From positions 1-37,053 of the forward strand of contig JAOPWU010000141.1 of the NCBI GenBank assembly GCA_025965515.1: a stretch of DNA of 37,053 nucleotides, read 5' to 3'. Of this stretch, positions 30,433 through 37,053 are shown in pieces. The position numbers and the translations under genes were made by a program. This DNA comes from Mycobacterium sp. Lineage in GTDB: Bacteria > Actinomycetota > Actinomycetes > RYN-182. Positions within the stretch are counted from its first letter, which is position 1. Each line of letters opens with the position of its first letter. The notes under the pieces were generated by a model that did not search any database, was not told the origin of the DNA, and saw only the letters and a program-made list of their open reading frames with translations.

Positions 30433-31560
30433 CTATCCCGCGTCCCCGAGGGCGACCGGGCCGGTGACGGTGCTCACCAGCGGTCCCGCGGCGCCGTCCG
30501 TCGGGGCCGGGGTCGCAGGGCCGGGGCTGGCCGGGGGCCCGGGCGCCGGCTGCGCGGGGCTCGCCGGGGGAGCCTGCTGGGTGGGCGCGGTCGTGGGGGC
30601 AGGGGCCGCCGGCGGGGTGGTCGGGGCCACGGTCGGGTGGCTGCCACCGGTGGGCACCGGCACGACCGGCACCGGGTTGGGGCGCCCGACGGGCGACGGG
30701 CTGGTGGAGGGCGACGCCACCACGGCGGGCGGCGCGTCGGTGCTGGTGGAGAGCACCTCGTCGATGACGGTCAGCGAGGTGACGAGCCGCGACTTCACGA
30801 CCGTCGAGTGGTCCTCCGGGAGCACAGTCGTGAGCGTCTCGCGCTGCGCGGTGGCCCAGGCGTTGAGCTTCGACATGTCCTGGCGGTCGCCGTTCTGGGC
30901 GATGAGGCGGGCGCCGGCGCGGGTCTCCGCGTCCATCGCAGCCAGGGTCGAGGTGACCACGGGGGTCACCGTCGTGCCGCCCGGGTGGTCGTGCAACAGG
31001 GCGCGCACCTCGTCGAGGCGGTGCTTGGCCAGCACGAGGTGCTCCGTGCCCTTGGCCTGCGGGCTGGTGGCGAGCACGAGCTGCACCTGCTCGCCCGCCC
31101 GCTTCAGCGGGTAGAGCGTGTCGCCCGGGAGGGCCGCACTGCTCTCGGCGGCGGCGGCGACGCCGGTCCCGCTGACGACCACGAAGCCCACGAGGGCGGC
31201 CGCGGCGACCGCCCGGCGGCGCCCGGCGGCTGCCCGGCGGCGGTGTCCCCCGCCTCGGCGGGGCCGGTGCGGGTCGAGCTGCCACGGCTGCGGCGCCCAA
31301 GGGGCGTCCGCCTCGGCCAGCCCGGCGGCGCGGTCGCGGGCGGCCGTCACGAGGACGTCGCGCAGCTGGGCGCGGAACTCGGGCCGGGGGCGGACGTGCT
31401 GGAGCTGCGTGCGCAGCTGCGTCAGCGGGGCCAGCAGCAGGAGGTCGTCCCCGCGGCGCGCGGACAGGGCGAGGCCGGCGGGGACGGTTGCGGAGCCCCG
31501 TTCGGACTCGCCTCCCGTACCGCGCGCGGCGACATCGCCACCGCCATCGCCGACAGGCAT
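30433..31560 (-). CDS. DUF5667 membrane protein, candidate anti-sigma factor (RsbN-like)
   Basis: A 375-residue single-span membrane protein. The cytosolic part (~residues 1-115) has LAPLTQLRTQLQHVRPRPEF, the sort of short segment that binds a sigma factor. A membrane helix follows (AVAAAALVGFVVVSGTGVAA). The outer part carries the DUF5667 region (LPGDTLYPLKRAGEQVQLVL) and a long Pro/Thr/Ala tail. In Streptomyces the anti-sigma RsbN is encoded directly after bldN, and the layout is the same here. No zinc motif is seen. The ATG at 31560 was chosen over a GTG at 31590 on the G-rich ribosome site. The anti-sigma function is inferred. Confidence 0.65.
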   Translation of the reverse strand: MPVGDGGGDVAARGTGGESERGSATVPAGLALSARRGDDLLLLAPLTQLRTQLQHVRPRPEFRAQLRDVLVTAARDRAAGLAEADAPWAPQPWQLDPHRPRRGGGHRRRAAAGRRRAVAAAALVGFVVVSGTGVAAAAESSAALPGDTLYPLKRAGEQVQLVLATSPQAKGTEHLVLAKHRLDEVRALLHDHPGGTTVTPVVTSTLAAMDAETRAGARLIAQNGDRQDMSKLNAWATAQRETLTTVLPEDHSTVVKSRLVTSLTVIDEVLSTSTDAPPAVVASPSTSPSPVGRPNPVPVVPVPTGGSHPTVAPTTPPAAPAPTTAPTQQAPPASPAQPAPGPPASPGPATPAPTDGAAGPLVSTVTGPVALGDAG

Positions 31561-31701
31561 GACCCCCCACCCTTCCGACTCGCGTGCCACGGTCCAGACG
31601 GGGGTGCAACGAGGCTGGACGGCGGCGGTTACGGCATCCGGGCTAATCCTGCCGCAGGACAGCTGAGGACTGTCCGGGTCTGCGGCGTTCGGCCGGACGG
31701 C

Positions 31702-32592
31702 CTAGCGCACTTCTGCGGCGGGGAGCAGCCGGGCCAGCGTCCGCACCGCCCGGTACTGCAGCGCCTTGATGGCCCCATCGTTCTTTCCCATGATTGCCGC
31801 GGTCTCGCTGACGGACAACCCCTGCAGGAAGCGCAGCACGACGCACTCCTGCTGCTCGGCGTTCAGCTGCTTCACCGCCTCGAGCAGGCGGACGTTCGTG
31901 AGCATGTCCAGGACCTCGGTCTCGGGTCCGTCCGTGGGCCGGTCGTGGCCGGAGTCGAGCATGTCCGCCGTGGCCACCTCGAGCCGGTAGCGGCCCGACT
32001 TGAAGTGGTCGGCGATGAGGTTGCGGGCGATGGTGACGAACCAGGCCGCGAGGTCGCGGCCCTGCCAGCTGAACGACGTGATCCGGCGCAGTGCCCGCAG
32101 GAACGTCTCCTGCATGAGGTCCTCGGCGAGCGACTGACTGCCCACGCGGAAGTAGATGTAGCGGTAGACGATGTCGGAGTACAGGTCGTAGAGCCGACCG
32201 AAGGCATCGTGGTCGCCCGCCTGTGCGAGCTCGACGAGCTCGAAGACCTCCTGCGTGGTGTCCTCGCCGCCACGGCCCCGCAGGGGGCGCTGGGCAGGCG
32301 CGGTGGCCGCATCGGGAATCGGGGGGGCGGCGTGCAGGGCGGGCTCGTGCTCCGTGGCCGGCTCCGCGGCGTCCACGGCGGCACGGGTGCGGGGGGTGGG
32401 GAGGTTGGCGACCAACGGGTCGATCCGCGCTGCGGCGGCACCGCGGCCCGTGCCGCCGGGGGCGGCGCCGCGCTGGAAGCGGGCGATCTCCCCCTGCAGG
32501 GAGGCGAGGCCGCCGAGTCCCGACGGGTCGAAGCCGGCGGGGCGGGACAACCGGTCGGTGGCGCGGGGGTCACGCCCGTGGCGACGGCTCAC
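31702..32592 (-). CDS. bldN: BldN-type ECF sigma factor with an N-terminal extension
   Basis: A 296-residue ECF sigma factor. Region 2 is FGRLYDLYSDIVYRYIYFRV with QETFLRALRRITSFSWQGRD (about 130-180), and region 4 is QQECVVLRFLQGLSVSETAA with MGKNDGAIKALQYRAVRTLA (about 247-287). These blocks are nearly those I remember for Streptomyces BldN, which controls aerial development. Like BldN, it has a long N-terminal extension (~115 residues, Pro/Ala-rich), known in Streptomyces as a removed pro-sequence. The GTG at 32592 has GGGGA upstream. A full-consensus BldD box lies 211 nt upstream. The anti-sigma candidate follows 141 nt downstream in the same direction. Confidence 0.85.
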   Translation of the reverse strand: MSRRHGRDPRATDRLSRPAGFDPSGLGGLASLQGEIARFQRGAAPGGTGRGAAAARIDPLVANLPTPRTRAAVDAAEPATEHEPALHAAPPIPDAATAPAQRPLRGRGGEDTTQEVFELVELAQAGDHDAFGRLYDLYSDIVYRYIYFRVGSQSLAEDLMQETFLRALRRITSFSWQGRDLAAWFVTIARNLIADHFKSGRYRLEVATADMLDSGHDRPTDGPETEVLDMLTNVRLLEAVKQLNAEQQECVVLRFLQGLSVSETAAIMGKNDGAIKALQYRAVRTLARLLPAAEVR

Positions 32593-32953
32593 GGCCGGTC
32601 CCCGGCGGTGCGCCCGGAGGTCCTGCAGCGGGTGCGCCGGGACGTGGGGGCACCAGCACCGGAGTGCGGCGCGGGCGGCATCGACACGGTGGGCACCTCC
32701 TCCTGTCGGCAGCGCCGGGCGTTCCGTCAGTGCTCCGTGGCGTCGGGGCTAGGACGTCCGCGGCCGGGGCTCCAGAGAAAACCGGTAGGCCGGTCCGCAA
32801 TAGTCACACAGCGTTACCTCACCTGACGACTACCGATCAGGGAATTCCTTCAGCTTTCTGTGCGCAACTCGGCAGGAACGCCCCTTCCAGCCAACGGGAA
32901 GCGGACAGTCCTGTCGCGCCCACTCAGCCGAACGGGTGAGCGGGTGTGCCGGT
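32593..32953. other. 361-nt regulatory gap between the BldN-like gene and the receiver gene
   Basis: No ORF is supported here. It holds the BldD box at 32803-32817 and AT-richer DNA around 32800-32870 that may contain the sigma-gene promoter (TATTGC just downstream of the box on the minus strand is a possible -10). The receiver gene ends at its right edge. Confidence 0.5.
32803..32817. promoter_or_regulatory. BldD box upstream of the BldN-like gene
   Basis: GTCACACAGCGTTAC agrees with nTnACnC(A/T)GnGTnAn at all fixed positions. In Streptomyces BldD with c-di-GMP represses bldN directly, so the circuit appears to be present here. No bldD gene is in the window. Confidence 0.65.
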
Positions 32954-33400
32954 TCAGCCGAGGTCGGGCGCCTGGTGCAGGGCCGCCAGGCGGCCGAGCT
33001 CCTGCTCGAGGTGCGGCAGGCCGTCGACCTTCTCGAGGCAGAGGGCCGCCCCGGCGGCGCGGGCCCGCTCGGCGACCTCGGCGTCCAGGAAGGCCGTGTA
33101 GAGGACGACGATCTGGTCGGGACGCTCGGCCACCAGGCGCCGCGTGGCCTCCAGCCCGTCGATGCCCGGCATCTTGAGGTCCATGACGACGACGCGGGGG
33201 TCGTGGGCCCGCGCGAGGTCGTTGACCTCGAGCGGATCGCCGGTGTCCGCCACGACGTCGAAGCCGTCGAGCGACAGCATTTCGCGGAGCATCACGCGGA
33301 CGTGGGAGGTGTCGTCGACGAGGAGCACCCGCAGGGCCGCTGCTGCCGTCGTCGCTCCGCCCACCGCGCGTCTCCGTCCCTCCGTCGCGTCCTGCACCAT
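32954..33400 (-). CDS. Stand-alone receiver-domain response regulator
   Basis: A 148-residue protein made of one receiver domain. The acidic pair Asp29-Asp30 (LLVDD), the phosphoacceptor Asp74 (VMDLKMPGIDG), Thr102 (LYTA) and Lys124 (CLEK) are all present, so it should be phosphorylatable. There is no output domain; a ~22-residue N-terminal polar tail comes first. No kinase gene is adjacent. AGGA lies ~5 nt before the ATG at 33400. It might pass phosphate to a partner or sequester a regulator, possibly the neighbouring sigma system, but that is only from position. It is divergent from the penicillin-binding protein. Confidence 0.82.
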   Translation of the reverse strand: MVQDATEGRRRAVGGATTAAAALRVLLVDDTSHVRVMLREMLSLDGFDVVADTGDPLEVNDLARAHDPRVVVMDLKMPGIDGLEATRRLVAERPDQIVVLYTAFLDAEVAERARAAGAALCLEKVDGLPHLEQELGRLAALHQAPDLG

Positions 33401-33552
33401 TCATCCTGCCCGGAGAAAGCGTCAGATTGGTCGATTCCCCACATCTAGCGCGCGTCACCCCAGCGGGGTGGGCGGCTCGCCCTCCCCATCGGCCGGGGAG
33501 CACCTGTCGTGAGCCGGCACCCGGGCGGTGGTGGCCGGGTTAGCCTCGTCAA

Positions 33553-35715
33553 GTGACAGGTCCCTCGACGGCGGTGCCCCCCTCAGCTTCGATCGCGTCG
33601 CGGGGCCTGCCGGGCCAGCCGCGCATGCGTCGCCGGCGGCGCTACCTGTTCCTGCGCATCGCGCTCTTCGTGATCTTCTGGCTGCTCGTGGCCGTGGTGG
33701 CGCTCGGCGGCTCCGCGTTCTACGGCCTCATGGCCGCGCCGGTGAACCTCACGCCGCCCGCCCCGCCGCGCACCGCCCTGCTGCTGGACTCCGCGAACGC
33801 CGTCTTCGGCACCATCCGGCCGACGCAGAGCCGGCAGGAGGTCCCCGCTGACCAGATCCCGCAGGTGCTCCGCAACGCGATCATGGCCGCCGAGGACGAG
33901 CGCTTCCTCGACCACAGCGGCGTCGACCCGCTGTCGATCGCGCGGGCCGCCTGGAACGACGTCACCGGCCAATCGGTGCAGGGCGGGTCGACCATCACGC
34001 AGCAGTACGTGAAGAACACCTTCGTCGGCTCGCAGCGGACCAGCCAGCGTAAGTTCAAGGAAGCCGCGATCGCGATCCGGCTCGAGCAGAAGGTCCCGAA
34101 GCAGGAGATCCTGACCCGGTACCTGAACACGCTGTACCTCGGGAACAGCACCTACGGCGTCCAGGCCGCGTCGCAGTACTACTTCGGGATCGACGTCAGC
34201 AAGCTCGACCTCTCCCAGGCCTCGCTGCTCGCCGGCATCGCCCCCGCGCCCACCGAGTACAACCCGGTCGCCAGCCTGGACAAGGCGCGTGACCGGCAGC
34301 AGTACGTGCTGGACCGGATGATCGCCAACGGGATGATCTCGGCGCAGCAGGCCTCCGACGCCTACGCGCACCCGCCGACGATCGTCGCCAAGGTCGCGGG
34401 TGGCGTGGCGGAGACCTCGTACGCCCCCGAGTTCCACGACTACGCCATCAGTCAGGTGAAGAAGCTGGCGCCGCAGGCGCAGATCGACACCGCCGGGCTG
34501 CGGATCCAGACGACGCTGGACCCGAACTGGCAGAAGGCGATGCAGCAGGCGGTCAAGCAGGTCCTGCCGGCGGACAGCGACCCGCAGGAAGCCACCATCG
34601 CCATCGACTACACCAACGGCAACGTCGTCGGGATGACCACCCGCAAGGACGGCGGCTACCAGTTCGGTGGCTTCAACAACGCCACCGACGCGCTGCGCAG
34701 CACCGGGTCCGCGATCAAGCCCTTCACCCTGGCGACCGCGGTCCAGCAGGGCCACAGCCCCAACGAGATCCGGCCGGCCCCCAACTGCATCACCGAGCCG
34801 TACTACCTGGACCAGGCGACCAACAAGCCGCAGGCCGTCTGCAACGACGAGGGCGACGCCACGGGCAACGTGACGCTGACCTACGCGATGTGGCACTCGC
34901 TGAACACGGTCTACATGCCGCTCGCGCACGACGTCGGCAACGCCAACGTGGCCAGGCTTGCGGCCGCGGCGGGCGCCTACGAGTCGACGAACCCGCGGAT
35001 CGCCCACGCCTACACCGTGCCGTCCATGGGTCTCGGCATCCCCACGACGCCGATCAGCATGGTCCAGGCGTACGCCACCCTGGCGAACGGCGGCGTGCGG
35101 AACGACCTGCACGCCATCGCGTCGATCACCGCCGCCGGCGACGGCAGCACGGCGCCCGTGCAGCTGAAGCTCCCCGCCAACCAGACGGCGCAGGCCATGC
35201 CCGCCCCCGTCGCCAACACCGTCGTCCAGGTCCTGCAGGGCGTCGTCACCACCGGCACCGCGGCCGGGACCGTGAACCTGCCGTTCGGCACGTTCGGCAA
35301 GACGGGGACGGTCGAGGCCGACCAGGACGCGTGGTTCATCGGCTGCCCGACCGCTGCCGCCGTCGCGGCCAAGCAGGCGCCGCCGGTCTGCATCGGCACG
35401 TGGATGGGGTACGAGAAGAACGCCAACAAGTCGATGCTCAACGTCGAGGGCGTCGCGAAGGTCCAGGGCGGCACGCTCCCGGCGAAGATCTTCAACGACA
35501 CCTGGCTCAACTACCTGCAGCTGACCCAGCCGCCGGCGCCCGTCGCGACGGCCGCCCCGACGCCGAGCGCACCGACGCCCCGCGCGCCGCGCACCCCGGC
35601 GCAGTCCGCCACCACCCCGGCCACCCGGCCGAGCGCGGTGACCGTCCCGACCCCGGCCGTGACCACCCCGGGCGGCGTCGGCCGGTCGGTCTTCCCGCCG
35701 CGCACTCCGGGCTGA
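33553..35715 (+). CDS. Class A penicillin-binding protein (glycosyltransferase/transpeptidase)
   Basis: A 720-residue bifunctional peptidoglycan synthase. After a basic cytosolic tail (RMRRRRRYL) comes one membrane helix (~33-58). The GT51 domain has EDERF (114-118) and QGGSTITQQ (143-151). The transpeptidase has the nucleophile in TGSAIKPF (Ser386, Lys389), SLN (449-451) and KTG (583-585). No PASTA domain is present; the C-terminus is a 60-residue Pro/Thr/Ala tail. It builds and cross-links the wall outside the membrane. A GTG at 33553 is taken as start. A 16-bp palindrome follows the stop. Confidence 0.93.
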   Translation: MTGPSTAVPPSASIASRGLPGQPRMRRRRRYLFLRIALFVIFWLLVAVVALGGSAFYGLMAAPVNLTPPAPPRTALLLDSANAVFGTIRPTQSRQEVPADQIPQVLRNAIMAAEDERFLDHSGVDPLSIARAAWNDVTGQSVQGGSTITQQYVKNTFVGSQRTSQRKFKEAAIAIRLEQKVPKQEILTRYLNTLYLGNSTYGVQAASQYYFGIDVSKLDLSQASLLAGIAPAPTEYNPVASLDKARDRQQYVLDRMIANGMISAQQASDAYAHPPTIVAKVAGGVAETSYAPEFHDYAISQVKKLAPQAQIDTAGLRIQTTLDPNWQKAMQQAVKQVLPADSDPQEATIAIDYTNGNVVGMTTRKDGGYQFGGFNNATDALRSTGSAIKPFTLATAVQQGHSPNEIRPAPNCITEPYYLDQATNKPQAVCNDEGDATGNVTLTYAMWHSLNTVYMPLAHDVGNANVARLAAAAGAYESTNPRIAHAYTVPSMGLGIPTTPISMVQAYATLANGGVRNDLHAIASITAAGDGSTAPVQLKLPANQTAQAMPAPVANTVVQVLQGVVTTGTAAGTVNLPFGTFGKTGTVEADQDAWFIGCPTAAAVAAKQAPPVCIGTWMGYEKNANKSMLNVEGVAKVQGGTLPAKIFNDTWLNYLQLTQPPAPVATAAPTPSAPTPRAPRTPAQSATTPATRPSAVTVPTPAVTTPGGVGRSVFPPRTPG

Positions 35716-35740
35716 TCCCGGTGCGGCTGAGCCGCCCGAC

Positions 35741-35756
35741 CCGCGGCCGGCCGCGG
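35741..35756. terminator. 16-bp palindrome after the penicillin-binding protein gene
   Basis: CCGCGGCCGGCCGCGG is fully palindromic and 25 nt after the stop. As RNA it gives a 6-bp stem with a CCGG loop. It is a modest terminator candidate. Confidence 0.4.
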
Positions 35757-35845
35757 TGCCCGTCCCTGTGGCAGCATCCGCAGCGCGCCGGCGGCGAGGC
35801 CGGGCGGCCGGCCCGTTCCGGGGCCGGGGGACAGCCGGGGGAGCC

Positions 35846-37053
35846 ATGACGCAGCCGACGAACCTGACGGAGCTGCTGCGGCAGGCGGCGGCCTCCGCTC
35901 CGGGGCACGCGGCGCTCGTGGAGCCGGGCGGCTCGACCACCTACGCCGAGCTGGACGCCGCGGTCGACGCGGCCGCGCACGCCTTCGTGGGGCTCGGCCT
36001 CGGGCCGGGGGAGCGGGTCGCCGTCCACCTGCCCAACGCCCGGGCATTCGTCGTCGCCTACCTCGGCGCGGTCCGGGCGGGCTGCGTCGCGGTGCCGCTG
36101 AACCCGCTCGCGACGGCGGACGAACTGCAGGACCTGCTCGCCGACTGCGGCGCCGCGGCCGTGGTCACCCGCACCGACGGGGCCGGGCGCATCGCCGGGC
36201 TGCGGGGGGCGCTGCCGGAGCTGACCCACGTGCTCGTGGACGGGGAGCCGCCGCGGGCGCGGGACGGCGAGCCGCCGCTGCCGCGCAGCGCCACGGTCGA
36301 CTGGGCCGAGCTGCTGCGGTCGGCCCCCACGGGCGCGCACGCGGCCGGCAGCGCCGGCGAGGACCTCGCCGCGCTGGTCTACACCGCCGGGACGTCGGGG
36401 CGCCCCCGCGCGGCGATGCTCTCCCACCGGGCGCTGCTGGCGAACCTCGAGCAGTGCTCGGCGATCGAGCCGCCCGTGGTCGGCCCGGACGAGGTGGTGC
36501 TCATCGTCCTGCCGCTGTTCCACATCTACGGGCTCAACACCGGGCTCGGCATGGTGCTGCGGCACGCGGCGACGGCCGTGCTGCTGGAGCGCTTCGACCC
36601 CGTCGAGACCCTGCAGGCCGTGGCGCAGCACGAGGTGACCGTGCTGCTCGGCGCCCCGCCGATCTTCGTCGCCTGGTCGCTGCTGCCGGCGGTGGCCGAG
36701 TCGCTGACCTCCGTGCGGCTGGCGCTGTCCGGCGCGGCCCCCATCCCGGCGGTCGCGCACCGCCGGCTGCTGGAGGCCACCGGGCACGTGGTCTTCGAGG
36801 GGTACGGCCTGACGGAGACCGCTCCCGTGCTCACCTCGACGCTGCTGTCGGAGGTTGCCCGCCCGTCGTCCATCGGGCGGCCGCTGCCGGGCGTCGAGCT
36901 GCAGCTGCGGGACGAGCGCGGCGAGGAGGTCGACGTCGACGACCCGGGCGAGATCGTGGTCCGCGGCGCGAACCTGTTCTCGGGCTACTGGCCCGACGGC
37001 AGCGGCGGTCCCGACGCGGACGGCTGGTGGGCCACCGGCGACATCGCCGTGGC
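35846..37053 (+). CDS. Acyl-CoA synthetase / AMP-binding enzyme (3' truncated)
   Basis: The first ~402 residues of an ANL-superfamily enzyme, open at the window end. Such enzymes adenylate a carboxylate and pass it to CoA. Visible motifs are VYTAGTSGRPRAAMLSH (P-loop, A3), VLPLFHIYGLNTG (A4), EGYGLTETAPV (A5) and WWATGDIA (start of A7). In A3 the usual Lys-Gly of PKG is Arg-Ala, a deviation from the standard T-S-G-T-T-G-x-P-K-G. The ATG at 35846 has GGGGGAG about 5 nt upstream. It follows the penicillin-binding protein after 130 nt in the same direction. Substrate is unknown; a fatty acid is likely from resemblance. Confidence 0.88.
   Translation, partial: MTQPTNLTELLRQAAASAPGHAALVEPGGSTTYAELDAAVDAAAHAFVGLGLGPGERVAVHLPNARAFVVAYLGAVRAGCVAVPLNPLATADELQDLLADCGAAAVVTRTDGAGRIAGLRGALPELTHVLVDGEPPRARDGEPPLPRSATVDWAELLRSAPTGAHAAGSAGEDLAALVYTAGTSGRPRAAMLSHRALLANLEQCSAIEPPVVGPDEVVLIVLPLFHIYGLNTGLGMVLRHAATAVLLERFDPVETLQAVAQHEVTVLLGAPPIFVAWSLLPAVAESLTSVRLALSGAAPIPAVAHRRLLEATGHVVFEGYGLTETAPVLTSTLLSEVARPSSIGRPLPGVELQLRDERGEEVDVDDPGEIVVRGANLFSGYWPDGSGGPDADGWWATGDIAV

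Noticed and set aside
29467-32826. A 1119-codon open frame on the plus strand
   Set aside because: It runs antisense to the HAD, DUF5667 and BldN-like genes, which have clear family motifs. Long antisense frames are expected in very GC-rich DNA.
33583-35940. A 785-codon open frame on the minus strand
   Set aside because: It is antisense to the class A penicillin-binding protein, which has all catalytic motifs.
1-37053. tRNA, rRNA genes and CRISPR arrays
   Set aside because: No T-arm-like GGTTCRA motif with a matching acceptor stem, no rRNA sequence and no regularly spaced repeat-spacer array were seen.

Overview
The window is a piece of a high-GC actinobacterial chromosome. Three things support this. 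It carries a mycothiol synthase (mshD). Codon use is strongly GC3-biased: one 60-nt line at 13021 counts 49 G/C. The gene order is also shared with mycobacteria: homologues of ygfZ, nitrobindin, sseC, cysA, thiX, lmeA, glnR, mshD and pst genes fall in nearly the order remembered for M. tuberculosis Rv0811c-Rv0820. A second core block (bS22, a galE2-like epimerase, a PlsC-like acyltransferase, a SerB1-like phosphatase) resembles Rv0500B-Rv0505c. A BldN-type sigma factor with an anti-sigma-like neighbour suggests a lineage with a Streptomyces-like developmental regulon. I cannot name the genus.

Layout. 1-5.9 kb: the end of a coiled-coil protein, then a nur-ygfZ operon, a YibE/F membrane protein, a candidate small transcription unit with a 14-codon ORF, a 33-residue membrane protein coupled to nitrobindin, a DsrE protein and an unknown protein. 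6-9.4 kb: a sulfur operon read leftwards (Cys-rich leader peptide, DUF4395, CysA, SseC), with ThiX and LmeA upstream. 9.4-18.1 kb: a membrane protein, MoaD, a hydrolase, GlnR, MshD and pstSCAB behind a candidate PHO box. 18.2-24 kb: bS22, a CPWA-type reductase, an ATP-grasp enzyme, a PD-(D/E)XK-like gene bracketed by a 30-bp direct repeat, an epimerase and an acyltransferase.

23.94-29.34 kb is an integrated element of about 5.4 kb, visibly lower in GC (32 of 60 bases at 24541). It is bounded by a 26-bp direct repeat (25/26) that overlaps the last codons of the acyltransferase gene. It holds a tyrosine integrase, an HTH regulator, an excisionase-like protein, a putative replication initiator and two cargo genes (DUF6414 and an unknown). 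29.3-37 kb: a HAD phosphatase, a DUF5667/RsbN-like anti-sigma candidate, a BldN-like sigma factor with a consensus BldD box upstream, a stand-alone receiver protein, a class A penicillin-binding protein and the start of an acyl-CoA synthetase.

How it works together: the core part joins phosphate uptake (Pst), nitrogen control (GlnR), nickel control (Nur), mycothiol synthesis and thiosulfate/persulfide handling. The least explained parts are the small transcript at 4.1-4.4 kb, the repeat-bracketed nuclease-like gene and the cargo of the integrated element.
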